From NCBI GenBank assembly GCA_030429665.1, contig JAUIEZ010000036.1, positions 1 through 38,260 of the forward strand: a DNA stretch of 38,260 bases, in the 5' to 3' direction. The position numbers and the translations under genes were made by a program. Shown here in pieces: positions 15,699-24,773 of the stretch. This DNA is from Gammaproteobacteria bacterium (GTDB lineage Bacteria; Pseudomonadota; Gammaproteobacteria; Arenicellales; CAJQKF01). Under the pieces are notes generated by a model. It was given only the letters and a program-made list of their open reading frames with translations. It was not told the DNA's origin and ran no database searches. Position 1 is the first letter of the stretch; every line of letters starts with the position of its first letter.

Positions 15699-18600
15699 GC
15701 CGTACCTCCTTCGTCGAAGTACCGGTCGAGCGCATCGATCAACGCCGCGGGAGGACGATCCGCGTACACGCCCCGGTGAGAGCCGGCCGTCATGCCTCTC
15801 AGGAACAGGTAACGTACCCCGCCGAAGTGCGCATCGTAGCGGTAGTCGCCAATCCGCGAGCGCAGGTAGCGATGCAAAGCGACGACGTAGAGCAGGTACT
15901 GCAGGAAGTAACCTTCGCGCGCCATCGCCGCATGAAGGTCAGCGGCTTCGTAGTGGGAGGGATCGGGGCCCAGGTAGTTGGACTTGTAGTCGAGCAGGTA
16001 GTATCGGCCGTCGTGTTCGAAGACGAGATCGATGAATCCGCGCAGGTATCCGTGCAGAGACTCGAACCGAAGCCGACGTGCGCAGGTCGCGTAGTCCTTG
16101 GCCCTGTCCCCGCCATGCCGCTCCAGCATGTCCGCCAGCGCCGGCGCCTCGAGCCGAGATACCGGAAAAAAGAACCCCATCTCGCTGATTCGTCGGTCGC
16201 GTTCAACCTGCTGCAGACGCATTTGTCCGTCCGGTGACAACTCGGCCGCCAGGGCGTCGCGCACCATCGCTTTCGTGACCGGCGCCCAAGCGCGGTCGAT
16301 ACCGGCGCGGTCGAGTGCGCGGAGCACCACGTCGTGCAGAACACCGTCATCCGGATCGACGAAATCGAAGTGCTCGAACACTTCGTGCCAGGCGATGCCC
16401 GTGCGCGCGCCTCGCGGATAGCGGTGAATCGACAACTGTGCGGCGGGTTCTTCCGGTTCGGGCGCCATGACGTCGTGGACCGTGGCGTCCCGGTCGGGTG
16501 CCTCGACGACGGCGCCGGCGTGCAGGGCGGTGAAACTGCCGACGCGCCATGGGCGTGCCAGCACCCGATCGAACGACAGTGTGGAAGCGGCGGCGCCGGG
16601 AGATCGCGCCCGCGCCCGCGTGCGCCGAGCCTCGCCCGGCGCGACAGGTTCGACGCCGACGCCGCCGGGGTCCGCGTCGCACAGCGCGTGCAGGTCGTCG
16701 ATCCGTTGCTCGTCGCTCATCGCCTTGTAGCTCGTTTGCAGGGCTTGTTCGTCGAACGGATCGCCGTCCACCTGTCGCGACAGGTGAAGCAGCCATGCAA
16801 GGGGCGACGTGGCCGCGTCCTTGATGTCGCCGTGGTACACGTAGCAGCGTTGCGCGGCGCGGGTGACGGCGACGTAGAACAATCGGATCGATTCGGCGAA
16901 TTCCTCGCGGCGGGCCTGGGCGCGATGCACCGCGAAACTCGCCGAGCCCAGATCCAGCGTGGCGCGGTCGCCATTGGCGGGATCGTGAAACAGGGCCTCG
17001 CCGTCGTCGCCCGAGCGAAGGAGCGCGTCCCAAGCGAACGGGCAAAATACCACCGGGTATTCCAGTCCCTTGGCCGCGTGCATGGTAACGATCTTTACCC
17101 GTTCGGCGTCGCTTTCCAGCCGCAACTGCGCCTCCTCGGCATCCTGTCCTTGCGCATGGCGCATGGCGTAAAACCACTTCACCAGGACGTCGATGGACGC
17201 GTCGTCCTCGTGCGCGCGCGCCTGGATCAACTCCGCCAGGTGCAGGAAGTTGGTCATGTGGCGCTCGCCGCCCTCGCGGCCGAGAATGCGTTCGTAGACG
17301 TTCTCGTCCACCAGCAGCGCGCGGAACATGGGCATGAAGCCGTGGCTTCGCCAGGTCGCATGGTAACCGCGGAACCGCTCCACGACGTCGTCCCAGGCCG
17401 CATCGTCTTCGACTTGTGCCAGCAACGCCGTTCCGCTGCGACCGATGAGCGTCGATACCAGCGCGGTGCGAAGCCGGTCGGCCCGGGCCGGCTCGGCGAC
17501 CGCGCGCATGACCTGCTCCAGCGCCTCGGCCTCGACACCGTGGAACACGTTGTCGAGCCCCTGCCGCACGGCCGGCACACCGGCCGCCGACAGGGCGTCG
17601 CGGACTTCCCTTGCCTGGTCGTGGGTACGGACGAGCACGGCGATGTCGCCGCCGTTCAACGCCCTGCCGTCCAGGGTGATGGTGCCTTTGTCGGCGCCAT
17701 CGAGAAGACGAACGATCTCATTCGCGATATCGAGGCAGATGGCCGGTCTCGCGCGCTCCTTCGCGATAGGCTTGTCGCCGGCGCCGAACGCGTCGCGCGC
17801 CAGGTATCGAAAACGCAGTCGCTGTCCGGGTGCGCCATTCTCCAGCAGACGCGCAGTGTTGTGCGCGACGCCATCCACCGCGGGATAGTCGAGATCGTCG
17901 AATACGAAAGGCGTTCGGGCGTTCTCGAACATTCGATTCACTGCCGCGACCAGCACCGGGTCCGAACGGTAGTTGACGTCCAGCGTGCGGGTGGTGGCGG
18001 CCGACTTTCGCCCTTCCAGGTAGGCAAACAGGTCGGCGCCGCGGAAACTGTAGATGGCCTGCTTCGGGTCGCCGACCAGCACCCGCACCTTCGGACCGTC
18101 ACCATAAATGGCGTCGAAGATGGCCAACTGGACCGGGTCCGTGTCCTGGAACTCGTCGATCAATGCGGCCGGGTAACGTTCACGCAACGCGGCGGCGAGA
18201 CGCTGGCCGCCTTCGCCGGTCACGGCGTCTCGAACCAGCACCAGCAGGTCGTCGAACGAATGCCACCGACGGGCGGTCTTGCGGGCGGCCAGCTCGCGAC
18301 GAACATACTCGCGAAGCGCGATCTTGAGCGCCGCGATACGGTCGTCGACGGCGGCGGCATATCGCGAATAGACTTCCGCGAGAGCCGAGCAACGCGTAAA
18401 GAAGGGATTGTCCGGCGTGGCATGGCCCTTCTTCGTGGCGTCCTCGAGGACCGGCAGCGTAAAGCGATCGAAGTGCTCGAAGAGGCGGGCCGGCGCGGAT
18501 CGAAGCGCCATCAAGTCGGCCATGGCGTCGAGCCACCCCGGCACGCTCGCGACGCGGTACTTGTTGCGATTCAATGCCGCGCTGTCGAGCAGGATGTCCC

Positions 18601-19297
18601 TGACGCGTTCGCGTTCCGACCGCCACGCGTTGCGAGCCTTGAAGAACGCGCCCGCCAACGCCGGTTCCACGGTGTCGAGCTCTTCCCCCGACCGCGCCGC
18701 CGGCGGCAGGACGGCGAGATAGTCACGCATCGTGTTGCTGCCGATCCAGCTCGATAGCGAATCCGCACTCACCTTGCGGTCAACGAGCGCTTCCACCACC
18801 GCACGCGGCTCTCTGGCGATGACCGTTCGCCAGAAATCGTCGCAAATGGCCTGGCGCAGTTCAGCCTCGCTGGTGAGCACCTCGGCATCGAACAACGCGC
18901 CGCTCTCGAAGGCCGCCTCGGCGAGCACGCGCTGACAGAAACCGTGGATTGTATAGACCGCGGCCTGGTCGAATCCGGAAACCGCCCTGTCGAGGCGCTG
19001 TCTTGCCAGGCCGGTATCGACCGTCGACGCCAGCACGGCCTGTTCGAATTCATCCGCCGGCGCTCCGTGCTCGAAGGCGGCGCGCAACGACACCAGCCGG
19101 CGACGGAGACGCCCGCGAAGTTCCCGCGTAGCCGCCTCGGTGTAGGTGACCGCGAGGATGCGATCCACCGGCAAGCCGCGCTCGAGAACCAGCCGGGCGT
19201 ATAGCGCGGTGATCGTGAACGTCTTGCCGGTGCCGGCGCTGGCTTCGACCAGCAGTCCGTCGTCGAGCGGCCAGGCCGCGGGCGTCTCGCCGCTCAT
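15695..19297 (-). CDS. recB: exodeoxyribonuclease V beta subunit RecB
   Basis: About 1200 residues, similar to E. coli RecB (1180). The N-terminal UvrD-type 3'-5' helicase has Walker A VEASAGTGKTFTITALYARL near the start, then LIDEFQDTDPVQLAIFDAIYG, GDPKQAIYSFRGAD and VKIVTMHAAKGLEYPVVFCP. The C-terminal nuclease domain has GFIDLVFEHDGRYYLLDYKS, with the catalytic D1103 and K1105 (numbering from ATG 19297), equivalent to E. coli D1080 and K1082. The start is taken as ATG 19297, overlapping the recC stop (ATGA); GTG 19306 would add three residues. It is translationally coupled to recC before it and recD after it. Confidence 0.97.
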   Translation of the reverse strand: MSGETPAAWPLDDGLLVEASAGTGKTFTITALYARLVLERGLPVDRILAVTYTEAATRELRGRLRRRLVSLRAAFEHGAPADEFEQAVLASTVDTGLARQRLDRAVSGFDQAAVYTIHGFCQRVLAEAAFESGALFDAEVLTSEAELRQAICDDFWRTVIAREPRAVVEALVDRKVSADSLSSWIGSNTMRDYLAVLPPAARSGEELDTVEPALAGAFFKARNAWRSERERVRDILLDSAALNRNKYRVASVPGWLDAMADLMALRSAPARLFEHFDRFTLPVLEDATKKGHATPDNPFFTRCSALAEVYSRYAAAVDDRIAALKIALREYVRRELAARKTARRWHSFDDLLVLVRDAVTGEGGQRLAAALRERYPAALIDEFQDTDPVQLAIFDAIYGDGPKVRVLVGDPKQAIYSFRGADLFAYLEGRKSAATTRTLDVNYRSDPVLVAAVNRMFENARTPFVFDDLDYPAVDGVAHNTARLLENGAPGQRLRFRYLARDAFGAGDKPIAKERARPAICLDIANEIVRLLDGADKGTITLDGRALNGGDIAVLVRTHDQAREVRDALSAAGVPAVRQGLDNVFHGVEAEALEQVMRAVAEPARADRLRTALVSTLIGRSGTALLAQVEDDAAWDDVVERFRGYHATWRSHGFMPMFRALLVDENVYERILGREGGERHMTNFLHLAELIQARAHEDDASIDVLVKWFYAMRHAQGQDAEEAQLRLESDAERVKIVTMHAAKGLEYPVVFCPFAWDALLRSGDDGEALFHDPANGDRATLDLGSASFAVHRAQARREEFAESIRLFYVAVTRAAQRCYVYHGDIKDAATSPLAWLLHLSRQVDGDPFDEQALQTSYKAMSDEQRIDDLHALCDADPGGVGVEPVAPGEARRTRARARSPGAAASTLSFDRVLARPWRVGSFTALHAGAVVEAPDRDATVHDVMAPEPEEPAAQLSIHRYPRGARTGIAWHEVFEHFDFVDPDDGVLHDVVLRALDRAGIDRAWAPVTKAMVRDALAAELSPDGQMRLQQVERDRRISEMGFFFPVSRLEAPALADMLERHGGDRAKDYATCARRLRFESLHGYLRGFIDLVFEHDGRYYLLDYKSNYLGPDPSHYEAADLHAAMAREGYFLQYLLYVVALHRYLRSRIGDYRYDAHFGGVRYLFLRGMTAGSHRGVYADRPPAALIDALDRYFDEGGTA

Positions 19298-22200
19298 GGC
19301 CGCCACGGGGTCATGTAGCCCTCGACCGGCAGCAGCAGGGCCCGCAGGTTCGCGTCGAACGCGTCGTCAATGGGGTCCGCGTCACCGAACGCCTTTCGAT
19401 AGTACGGGTTGTCGCACTCTCCGCGAAACCGTCCGGATCCTTGCCACGTACGGTGCGCGCGCTCGAGCCGGTCCTCCCTGCCCCGAGCGTCGTACCACGT
19501 CCAGGCCGATCGCGGGAAGAAATGCAGCGGCGCGCGTAGCCCCTCGCGATAACGTTCGAGCCAGGGCGCCAGCAGGTCGCGCGCCGCGCCCGGTTCGAGC
19601 GGCTCGAACGTCCAGCTCCCTTCAAGCGTCAACAACCGGGACGGACCGGGTAACACGTTCGCCGCGCAGCCCACGAGATGTTCGATGATCATGGCGATCC
19701 GGTCCGGCGCATTGACCTTGCGCAACCGGTAGCGGAACAAGCCCGACTCACGTATCCCCTCGAGCGAGCCCGTGAGCCGCGTGCCGCCGACCGTGATGTC
19801 GATCGGCGCGGGCTCGCGCAGCCGACTGGCGAGGGCCGTTTCGATCGTGCCGCGCAGCCGCTCGACCGTTTCGACCTCCCTTTCCAGGTGGACCCGCCCC
19901 GGCAATCCGTGGGGCAGCAGGCCCGAGCGACGCAGCACGCGCTCGCAACCGTCCAGGTCGTCCGCGGCCGCGAAGCGGTCGAGCCACTCGCGGCGCGCCG
20001 CCTCGCCGGCGTCGTTGACCAGGGTGAAAGGTTCGCGGTCGACGAGCTGCTCGTCACGCTCATCGAGCCAGACGCCGAAGCGATTGCGAATCAGCGACCG
20101 CGCCGGGTTGGAATAGAAGAACACCAGGTCCGCCAGATCGACATCGTTTTCCGGTGCGGCGAGCGGCGTTTCCACGAACGGCGGCGGAGGACTCGGCGCG
20201 CCCAGCGCGGCGGCGGCGTTCGCCAGGTACGTCACGAAGCCGGGATAGCGCGCATCGCCCTGGAAATATCGCCGATCGAAGGCCTGAAGGGAGTGCTCCG
20301 TCAACAGTCGTTCGCGAAGCGCATCCACCGCGTCATCCCCTTCCAATCCCTGGCCGATGTAATCCAGCAGGTCGCTCACCACGACCGAGGGCGGCAGTTC
20401 GGTGTTGTCCTTGATGTTGCGACCCACGTAGCTGATGTACAGCGCTTGCCTGGCGCTCAACAACGCCTCCAGGAACAGGTACCGGTCGTCCTCGCGGCGC
20501 GAACGGTCGCCGCGCCGGAAATCTCGCGCCATCCTGTCGAGGCTCGACGGCGTGTCGATGCGTGGAAACGCATCGTCGTTCATGCCGACGAGGCAGATAA
20601 GCTTGAAGGGTATCGAGCGCATCGGCACCATGGAGCAGAACGTCACCCCTCCACCGAGAAACCCGGCCGCTCCACCGGACGATTCACAGGCGCGCTGCAG
20701 GACGTCCCTGACCACTTCCAGCGACACGCGGCGATCGCCGAGCGCAGGCGCCGCGTCGTCCGCCAGCGTGACGAGCGCATCGCGCAGCGAGGCAATCGCG
20801 TCCGCTTCGTCGGCGTCCGGCGCGAAGAACGTATCCAACAACCGCGTCAGTTCCCGCGACCATTCTTCCATGGTACGCGGGATCGACAGTCGACGCGCAG
20901 CGGATTCGAGCGCGTCGACGAAACTCAGGAATCGACCCAGCATGCGCGCCTCAGCGGGTTCGATGCCGGACCACGGCAGCATGTCGCCGACGAGGCACTG
21001 CGCCGGCGCCGCGTAGCCGAGCACGAGGCGATCCATCCCGGCACGCCAGGTGTGTTCGTCCGTCGCGGCCAATCCGAGGCGTTCGCGGTGTGAGGCGTCG
21101 AAGCCCCAGCGGATGGCGGTTGCTTCGATCCAGCGCCGAACGGTGTCGAGGTCGGTCTCGTCGAGGTCGAAGGCGGCGGCCACGGCGCGTGCCTGCAGCA
21201 GGCCGACGACGAACTCCGGCGTCGCGCGATCATCGACGACGTCCAGCAACGAAAGGAATGCCCGGATTCCCGGCGCGCGCGCCCGCAGGCCGCGGTCGGC
21301 GATGGCGAACGGAATGCGCAAGTGTTCCGGCGCCGTGGAAAACACGGCGTCTATAACGGGCGCGTAGGTATCAATGTCCGGCGCCATGACGAGCACGTCG
21401 GATGGCGCCAGGTTGGCATCAGCATTGAAACGCGCGAGGAGTTGGTCGTGGAGCACCTCTATTTCGCGCGTGGGTCCGTGACAGGCATGAATGGCGATGG
21501 AATCGTCGTCTTGCGCCGGACTTGCCGACGCGCCGGTCTCGCCGCGCTCGGCGAGGTCCAGAATGTCGTTCTGTATGGACGCCAGAAGTGTCCCGCCGGC
21601 GGACGGCTCGTAGTCCTCGTTTTCCAGCGGCGACAGGTCCTGCAACTGATCGAGCGTCTCGCGTCCCTGGCGGCCCCAGTCGGCGAGCAGGCTGTTGCCG
21701 CGATCTCGGAACGCGTCGTCGCCCTCGGGCACCTCCCGAGGCGTGACGATGTCGGCCCAGTACTCCCGGCACGGGTTGAACCAGTACATGTGCACGTCGA
21801 TGACCCGCGCCGCAGCCGCCAGCACGCCGAGGTACCCGGGGGACAGCGAGGGAATGCCGAAAACATTGATTCGCGGCGGCAACCGGGCGGCATCCAGGTC
21901 GCCGCGGTCGGCGGCCTCGGCGAAGGCGCTGCTCAGGCGAGACCAGTTCGACGCGCCGAGCCGCGCCGACAAGGTGCGCCATAGCGCTGCCTGCCAGTGG
22001 TCGTCCTCGCCTTGCTCCCAGGCGAGAATCCAGTCGGGCCGATACACCTGGTATTGATCGAACAGCACCGCGAGGCGCCGTGCCAGCGACCAGCGTCGAT
22101 GCTCGTCGCCGTCGCCGAGATACCGGGCGACGGGTTCGAATCCACGTGTCCCGGCGACGTCTTCGAACACGGCAAACAGATGCCAGGCGAGTCGGCGCGG

Positions 22201-22464
22201 CTCAAACTCGCTGCATCTCGGCGTATCCGGTTGCCACGCGCGTATCAGCTCCCACGCGAGTTCGGCGGGAAAGCGGACATTGACATTCGCGGCGATGCCA
22301 TTGGCATCGGCGACGCGAAGTTGCAGCCAGCGACCCATGCCGGCGTTGCTGACCACCAGGGTCTCGGCGTCCAACGCGCTCCGGCCCGGCACCGGGTTTC
22401 GAACGATTTCGGCAAGGATCGCCGCCAGGCGCTCGGTGCGGTTGCTGTAGTGAACGTGCAGCAC
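19294..22464 (-). CDS. recC: exodeoxyribonuclease V gamma subunit RecC
   Basis: A 1056-residue Chi-recognition subunit, somewhat shorter than E. coli RecC (1122). The start MLHVHYSNRTERLAAIL closely parallels the E. coli N-terminus (MLRVYHSNR), which fixes the GTG start at 22464. Further conserved stretches are LFDQYQVYRPDWILAWEQGE, MRSIPFKLICLVGMNDDAFPR and EDDRYLFLEALLSARQALYI. The C-terminal part is the nuclease-like but catalytically inactive fold that contacts RecB. Unlike in E. coli, no ptrA protease gene separates recC and recB. No clear Shine-Dalgarno precedes the start. Chi specificity cannot be read by eye. Confidence 0.96.
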   Translation of the reverse strand: MLHVHYSNRTERLAAILAEIVRNPVPGRSALDAETLVVSNAGMGRWLQLRVADANGIAANVNVRFPAELAWELIRAWQPDTPRCSEFEPRRLAWHLFAVFEDVAGTRGFEPVARYLGDGDEHRRWSLARRLAVLFDQYQVYRPDWILAWEQGEDDHWQAALWRTLSARLGASNWSRLSSAFAEAADRGDLDAARLPPRINVFGIPSLSPGYLGVLAAAARVIDVHMYWFNPCREYWADIVTPREVPEGDDAFRDRGNSLLADWGRQGRETLDQLQDLSPLENEDYEPSAGGTLLASIQNDILDLAERGETGASASPAQDDDSIAIHACHGPTREIEVLHDQLLARFNADANLAPSDVLVMAPDIDTYAPVIDAVFSTAPEHLRIPFAIADRGLRARAPGIRAFLSLLDVVDDRATPEFVVGLLQARAVAAAFDLDETDLDTVRRWIEATAIRWGFDASHRERLGLAATDEHTWRAGMDRLVLGYAAPAQCLVGDMLPWSGIEPAEARMLGRFLSFVDALESAARRLSIPRTMEEWSRELTRLLDTFFAPDADEADAIASLRDALVTLADDAAPALGDRRVSLEVVRDVLQRACESSGGAAGFLGGGVTFCSMVPMRSIPFKLICLVGMNDDAFPRIDTPSSLDRMARDFRRGDRSRREDDRYLFLEALLSARQALYISYVGRNIKDNTELPPSVVVSDLLDYIGQGLEGDDAVDALRERLLTEHSLQAFDRRYFQGDARYPGFVTYLANAAAALGAPSPPPPFVETPLAAPENDVDLADLVFFYSNPARSLIRNRFGVWLDERDEQLVDREPFTLVNDAGEAARREWLDRFAAADDLDGCERVLRRSGLLPHGLPGRVHLEREVETVERLRGTIETALASRLREPAPIDITVGGTRLTGSLEGIRESGLFRYRLRKVNAPDRIAMIIEHLVGCAANVLPGPSRLLTLEGSWTFEPLEPGAARDLLAPWLERYREGLRAPLHFFPRSAWTWYDARGREDRLERAHRTWQGSGRFRGECDNPYYRKAFGDADPIDDAFDANLRALLLPVEGYMTPWRP

Positions 22465-22564
22465 GACGAATCAGTGTCCCGCGCGGTCGGGTTGCCCTTG
22501 CAAGCGATTCACCCCGGCCCACGAAACACGCCGCGGTGAAACGTGATCGCGCGTGGCGACGCGG

Positions 22565-22602
22565 CCGGGCAAGCCCGGCGGTCGCCTCCGCGGCAAGGCC
22601 GC
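22565..22602. repeat. two adjacent GC-rich hairpins between the PRPP-synthetase-like gene and recC
   Basis: CCGGGC-AA-GCCCGG (22565-22578) is a perfect 6-bp stem and GCGGC-AAG-GCCGC (22590-22602) a perfect 5-bp stem. Both lie in the 165-bp gap downstream of the minus-strand gene ending at 22630 and upstream of recC. They could act as an attenuator or processing element; there is no T-run. Their role is unknown. Confidence 0.4.
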
Positions 22603-22629
22603 TGACGTTCCCGGCCGGTGCGACACGGG

Positions 22630-23508
22630 CTACAACGCGCCGCCGATCGGCGTTGCCAGCGACACCACGTTGCTCTCGTGCTCGATGCTGTCTGTGCTCC
22701 ACACTTCGGCGACACCGGCTTCACGAAGCAATTCCAGCGCGCCGCCGCAAAAGACGGGGTGGGTAATCACGCACGAGACTTGCGAAGCGCCGCCGGCGAC
22801 GACGCCGCGGGCGGCGGCCGCCAGGGTGTGACCGGTGCTCACGACGTCGTCCACCAGCACGACGCGTGTCTCGCGACAATCGAGGCCCGCCGGGAGGTCG
22901 ACGCGTACCTCGCGATCCCCCGATCGTCGCTTCGTCGCGACAACCCACGGCATTCCGGTCTTCTCGGCGATGGGTTCGACCCATTGCGCCGACTCCTGGT
23001 CGGGACCGACCAGCAGCAACCTTTCGCCGAGCCCACCGAGGAAGCGCGCCACCTCCGTGCTCGCACTCAGCGCGATGGCCGTTACGCCGGGAAGCGCCTG
23101 CTGCAATTCATCCACGCGGTGCAGGTGCGGATCCACGGTGATGACGCGGTCGAACAACGTACCCAACCAGCGGCCCACCACGCGCTGACTCACCGCCTCA
23201 CCCGACCTGAAGGCGATATCCTGTCGCATGTAGCAAAGATACGGCGCCGCGAGGGAGAGTTCGACCGCGCCGTGGTCCCGGCAGGCGGCGGCGCATAGCA
23301 TGAGCTCGACGAGCTTGTCGTTGGGACGATCCATGCTTCGATACACGACAACCCGCGACGGCAGCCGGTCGGGCACCCGCACCAGGCTCTCGCCATCGGG
23401 AAAGCGGTGAAGTGTCACGCAGGCACAATCGACGCCGGCGGCATCGGCCACTCGCCGCGCGGACGACTCGCATTCCGGAAAGTACAAAATCAAAAGATCG
23501 TTTCGCAA
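22630..23508 (-). CDS. ribose-phosphate pyrophosphokinase (PRPP synthetase)-like protein
   Basis: A protein of about 292 residues from TTG 23508. It has the PRPP-synthetase hallmarks: a flexible-loop start HRFPDGESLVRV, SMDRPNDKLVELML, the YMRQDIAFRSGEAVSQRVV segment (family pattern Y-x-RQD-x-x-F-x-x-GE), VDPHLHRVDEL, and the PRPP loop VLVDDVVSTGHTL. It would make PRPP from ribose 5-phosphate and ATP. At ~292 residues it is a little shorter than the class I enzymes (about 310-320) and may be a second, non-housekeeping copy. The start is uncertain: the TTG follows AGAGA by 6 nt, while upstream in-frame ATGs at 23613 and 23655 lie inside the alcohol dehydrogenase gene. It lies 76 bp downstream of that gene and 165 bp before recC on the same strand. 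Confidence 0.82.
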   Translation of the reverse strand: MRNDLLILYFPECESSARRVADAAGVDCACVTLHRFPDGESLVRVPDRLPSRVVVYRSMDRPNDKLVELMLCAAACRDHGAVELSLAAPYLCYMRQDIAFRSGEAVSQRVVGRWLGTLFDRVITVDPHLHRVDELQQALPGVTAIALSASTEVARFLGGLGERLLLVGPDQESAQWVEPIAEKTGMPWVVATKRRSGDREVRVDLPAGLDCRETRVVLVDDVVSTGHTLAAAARGVVAGGASQVSCVITHPVFCGGALELLREAGVAEVWSTDSIEHESNVVSLATPIGGAL

Positions 23509-23584
23509 ACCGGGTCTCTGTTTCGATCCTGGGCCGGCTATTTTGCCATTACGAATACGCCGACGCCGAGGGGGACGCCCGACA

Positions 23585-24571
23585 TCACCCGATTTCGAGT
23601 ACGGCGGCGCCATGCAACCGCCCCTGGCGCAGGTCTTCCACGGCGCGATTCGCATCCCGCAGCGGGTAGCGGGTAATCTCGGTGCGTACGCCGGCCGCCG
23701 CAGCGAGGTCGAGAAACTGCACTCCGTCGGCGCGGGTGAGGTTGGCGACCGAACGAACCGTGCGCTCCCCCCACAACAACGCGTACGGAAATGCCGGAAT
23801 GTTGCTCATGTGGATGCCGGCGCAAACCACCACACCGCCCTTGCGTACGGCCGCCAGCGCCGCCGCCACCAACGAACCCACCGGCGCGAAAATTATTGCG
23901 GCGTCCAGCGGCGCCGGCGGCGGCGTGGTCGAGTCGCCGGCCCACACCGCGCCCAGGCGTCGTGCGAACGCCTGGCCCGACTCGTCGCCGGGGCGCGTGA
24001 AGGCGAACACCTCGCGGTCCTGGTGCAGGGCGATCTGGATGATGATGTGCGCGGCGGCGCCGAAGCCGTAGATGCCCAGGCGCGCCGCCTCCCCGGTCAT
24101 CCGGTAGGAGCGGTAGCCGATCAATCCCGCGCAAAGCAGCGGCGCGGTTTCGGCATCCGACAACGCGCCGGCTATCGGAAAGCAGTAACGCGCGTCGGCG
24201 ACGGTGTACTCGGCGTATCCACCCGGCAGCGTGTAGCCGGTGAACCCGGCGTCGTCGCACAGGTTTTCATGTCCGCCGGCACAGTGTCCGCAATGGCCGC
24301 AGGTGTATCCCAGCCAGGGCACGCCGACGCGCTCGCCGACGGCGAGGTCGCGCACGCCCTCGCCCACCGCGTCCACGGTACCGACGATCTCGTGTCCGGG
24401 CACGAGGGGCAGCGTCGCGTCCTCGAGATCGCCGTCGATGACGTGCAAGTCGGTGCGACACACGCCGCAGGCACTCACCGCCACGCGTACCTGGCCGCGA
24501 CCCGGCCGTGGGCGCTCGAGCGTGACCTGCGTCAACGGCGAGCCCGGAGAAACGAGCTGCATGGCCGTCAT
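23585..24571 (-). CDS. zinc-dependent alcohol dehydrogenase family protein
   Basis: About 328 residues of the medium-chain dehydrogenase/reductase superfamily. The catalytic zinc ligands are C38 (ACGVCRTDLH) and H60-E61 (PGHE). The structural zinc cysteines are C91, C94, C97 and C105 (CGHCGHCAGGHENLC). The cofactor-binding loop is GIYGFGAAAH. This sequence type is annotated as a zinc-binding alcohol dehydrogenase family whose substrate is often unknown; small alcohols or aldehydes are likely. I chose ATG 24571 (MTAMQLVSPG) because it places the first strand as in relatives; ATG 24562 and 24601 are alternatives and no strong Shine-Dalgarno decides. It is divergent from the sucrose genes, with about 200 bp between. 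Confidence 0.87.
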   Translation of the reverse strand: MTAMQLVSPGSPLTQVTLERPRPGRGQVRVAVSACGVCRTDLHVIDGDLEDATLPLVPGHEIVGTVDAVGEGVRDLAVGERVGVPWLGYTCGHCGHCAGGHENLCDDAGFTGYTLPGGYAEYTVADARYCFPIAGALSDAETAPLLCAGLIGYRSYRMTGEAARLGIYGFGAAAHIIIQIALHQDREVFAFTRPGDESGQAFARRLGAVWAGDSTTPPPAPLDAAIIFAPVGSLVAAALAAVRKGGVVVCAGIHMSNIPAFPYALLWGERTVRSVANLTRADGVQFLDLAAAAGVRTEITRYPLRDANRAVEDLRQGRLHGAAVLEIG

Positions 24572-24692
24572 CGTCTTGTTCGTCGTGTCGACTGCTACCA
24601 TCGCCGTCTTGTTACCCGGAAAATTCTTTCTCCTAGGATAACCGTTCACGAGGCGTCGTGGCATCCGTTCGTCGGACGTCACGACGAGGCGT

Positions 24693-24698
24693 TATAAT
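24693..24698 (+). promoter_or_regulatory. candidate -10 box (TATAAT) of the sucrose operon
   Basis: A perfect TATAAT stands about 75 nt upstream of the synthase start codon, in the gap between divergent genes. No good -35 sits at 16-18 nt upstream, which would fit an extended or activated promoter, for example one induced by osmotic stress. That is inference. Confidence 0.45.
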
Positions 24699-24773
24699 GG
24701 TGGCCGATCCACACACCGATTCCGACCGGCATCGAAATGGGACTCGCCGTTGCAAGATTGCACTGACGATTCG

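Noticed and set aside
16334-18757. 807-codon plus-strand open frame
   Set aside because: It lies antisense to recB, whose helicase and nuclease motifs are all present; the plus-strand product is rich in His/Arg/Val with no motif.
22131-22143. GGTTCGAATCC, a T-arm-like sequence
   Set aside because: It lies inside recC and no acceptor, D or anticodon arms can be folded around it; no tRNA gene was found in the window.
24737-24766. Nine-codon mini-ORF ahead of the sucrose-phosphate synthase gene
   Set aside because: No repeated regulatory codons or attenuator hairpins accompany it; short open stretches are expected by chance.
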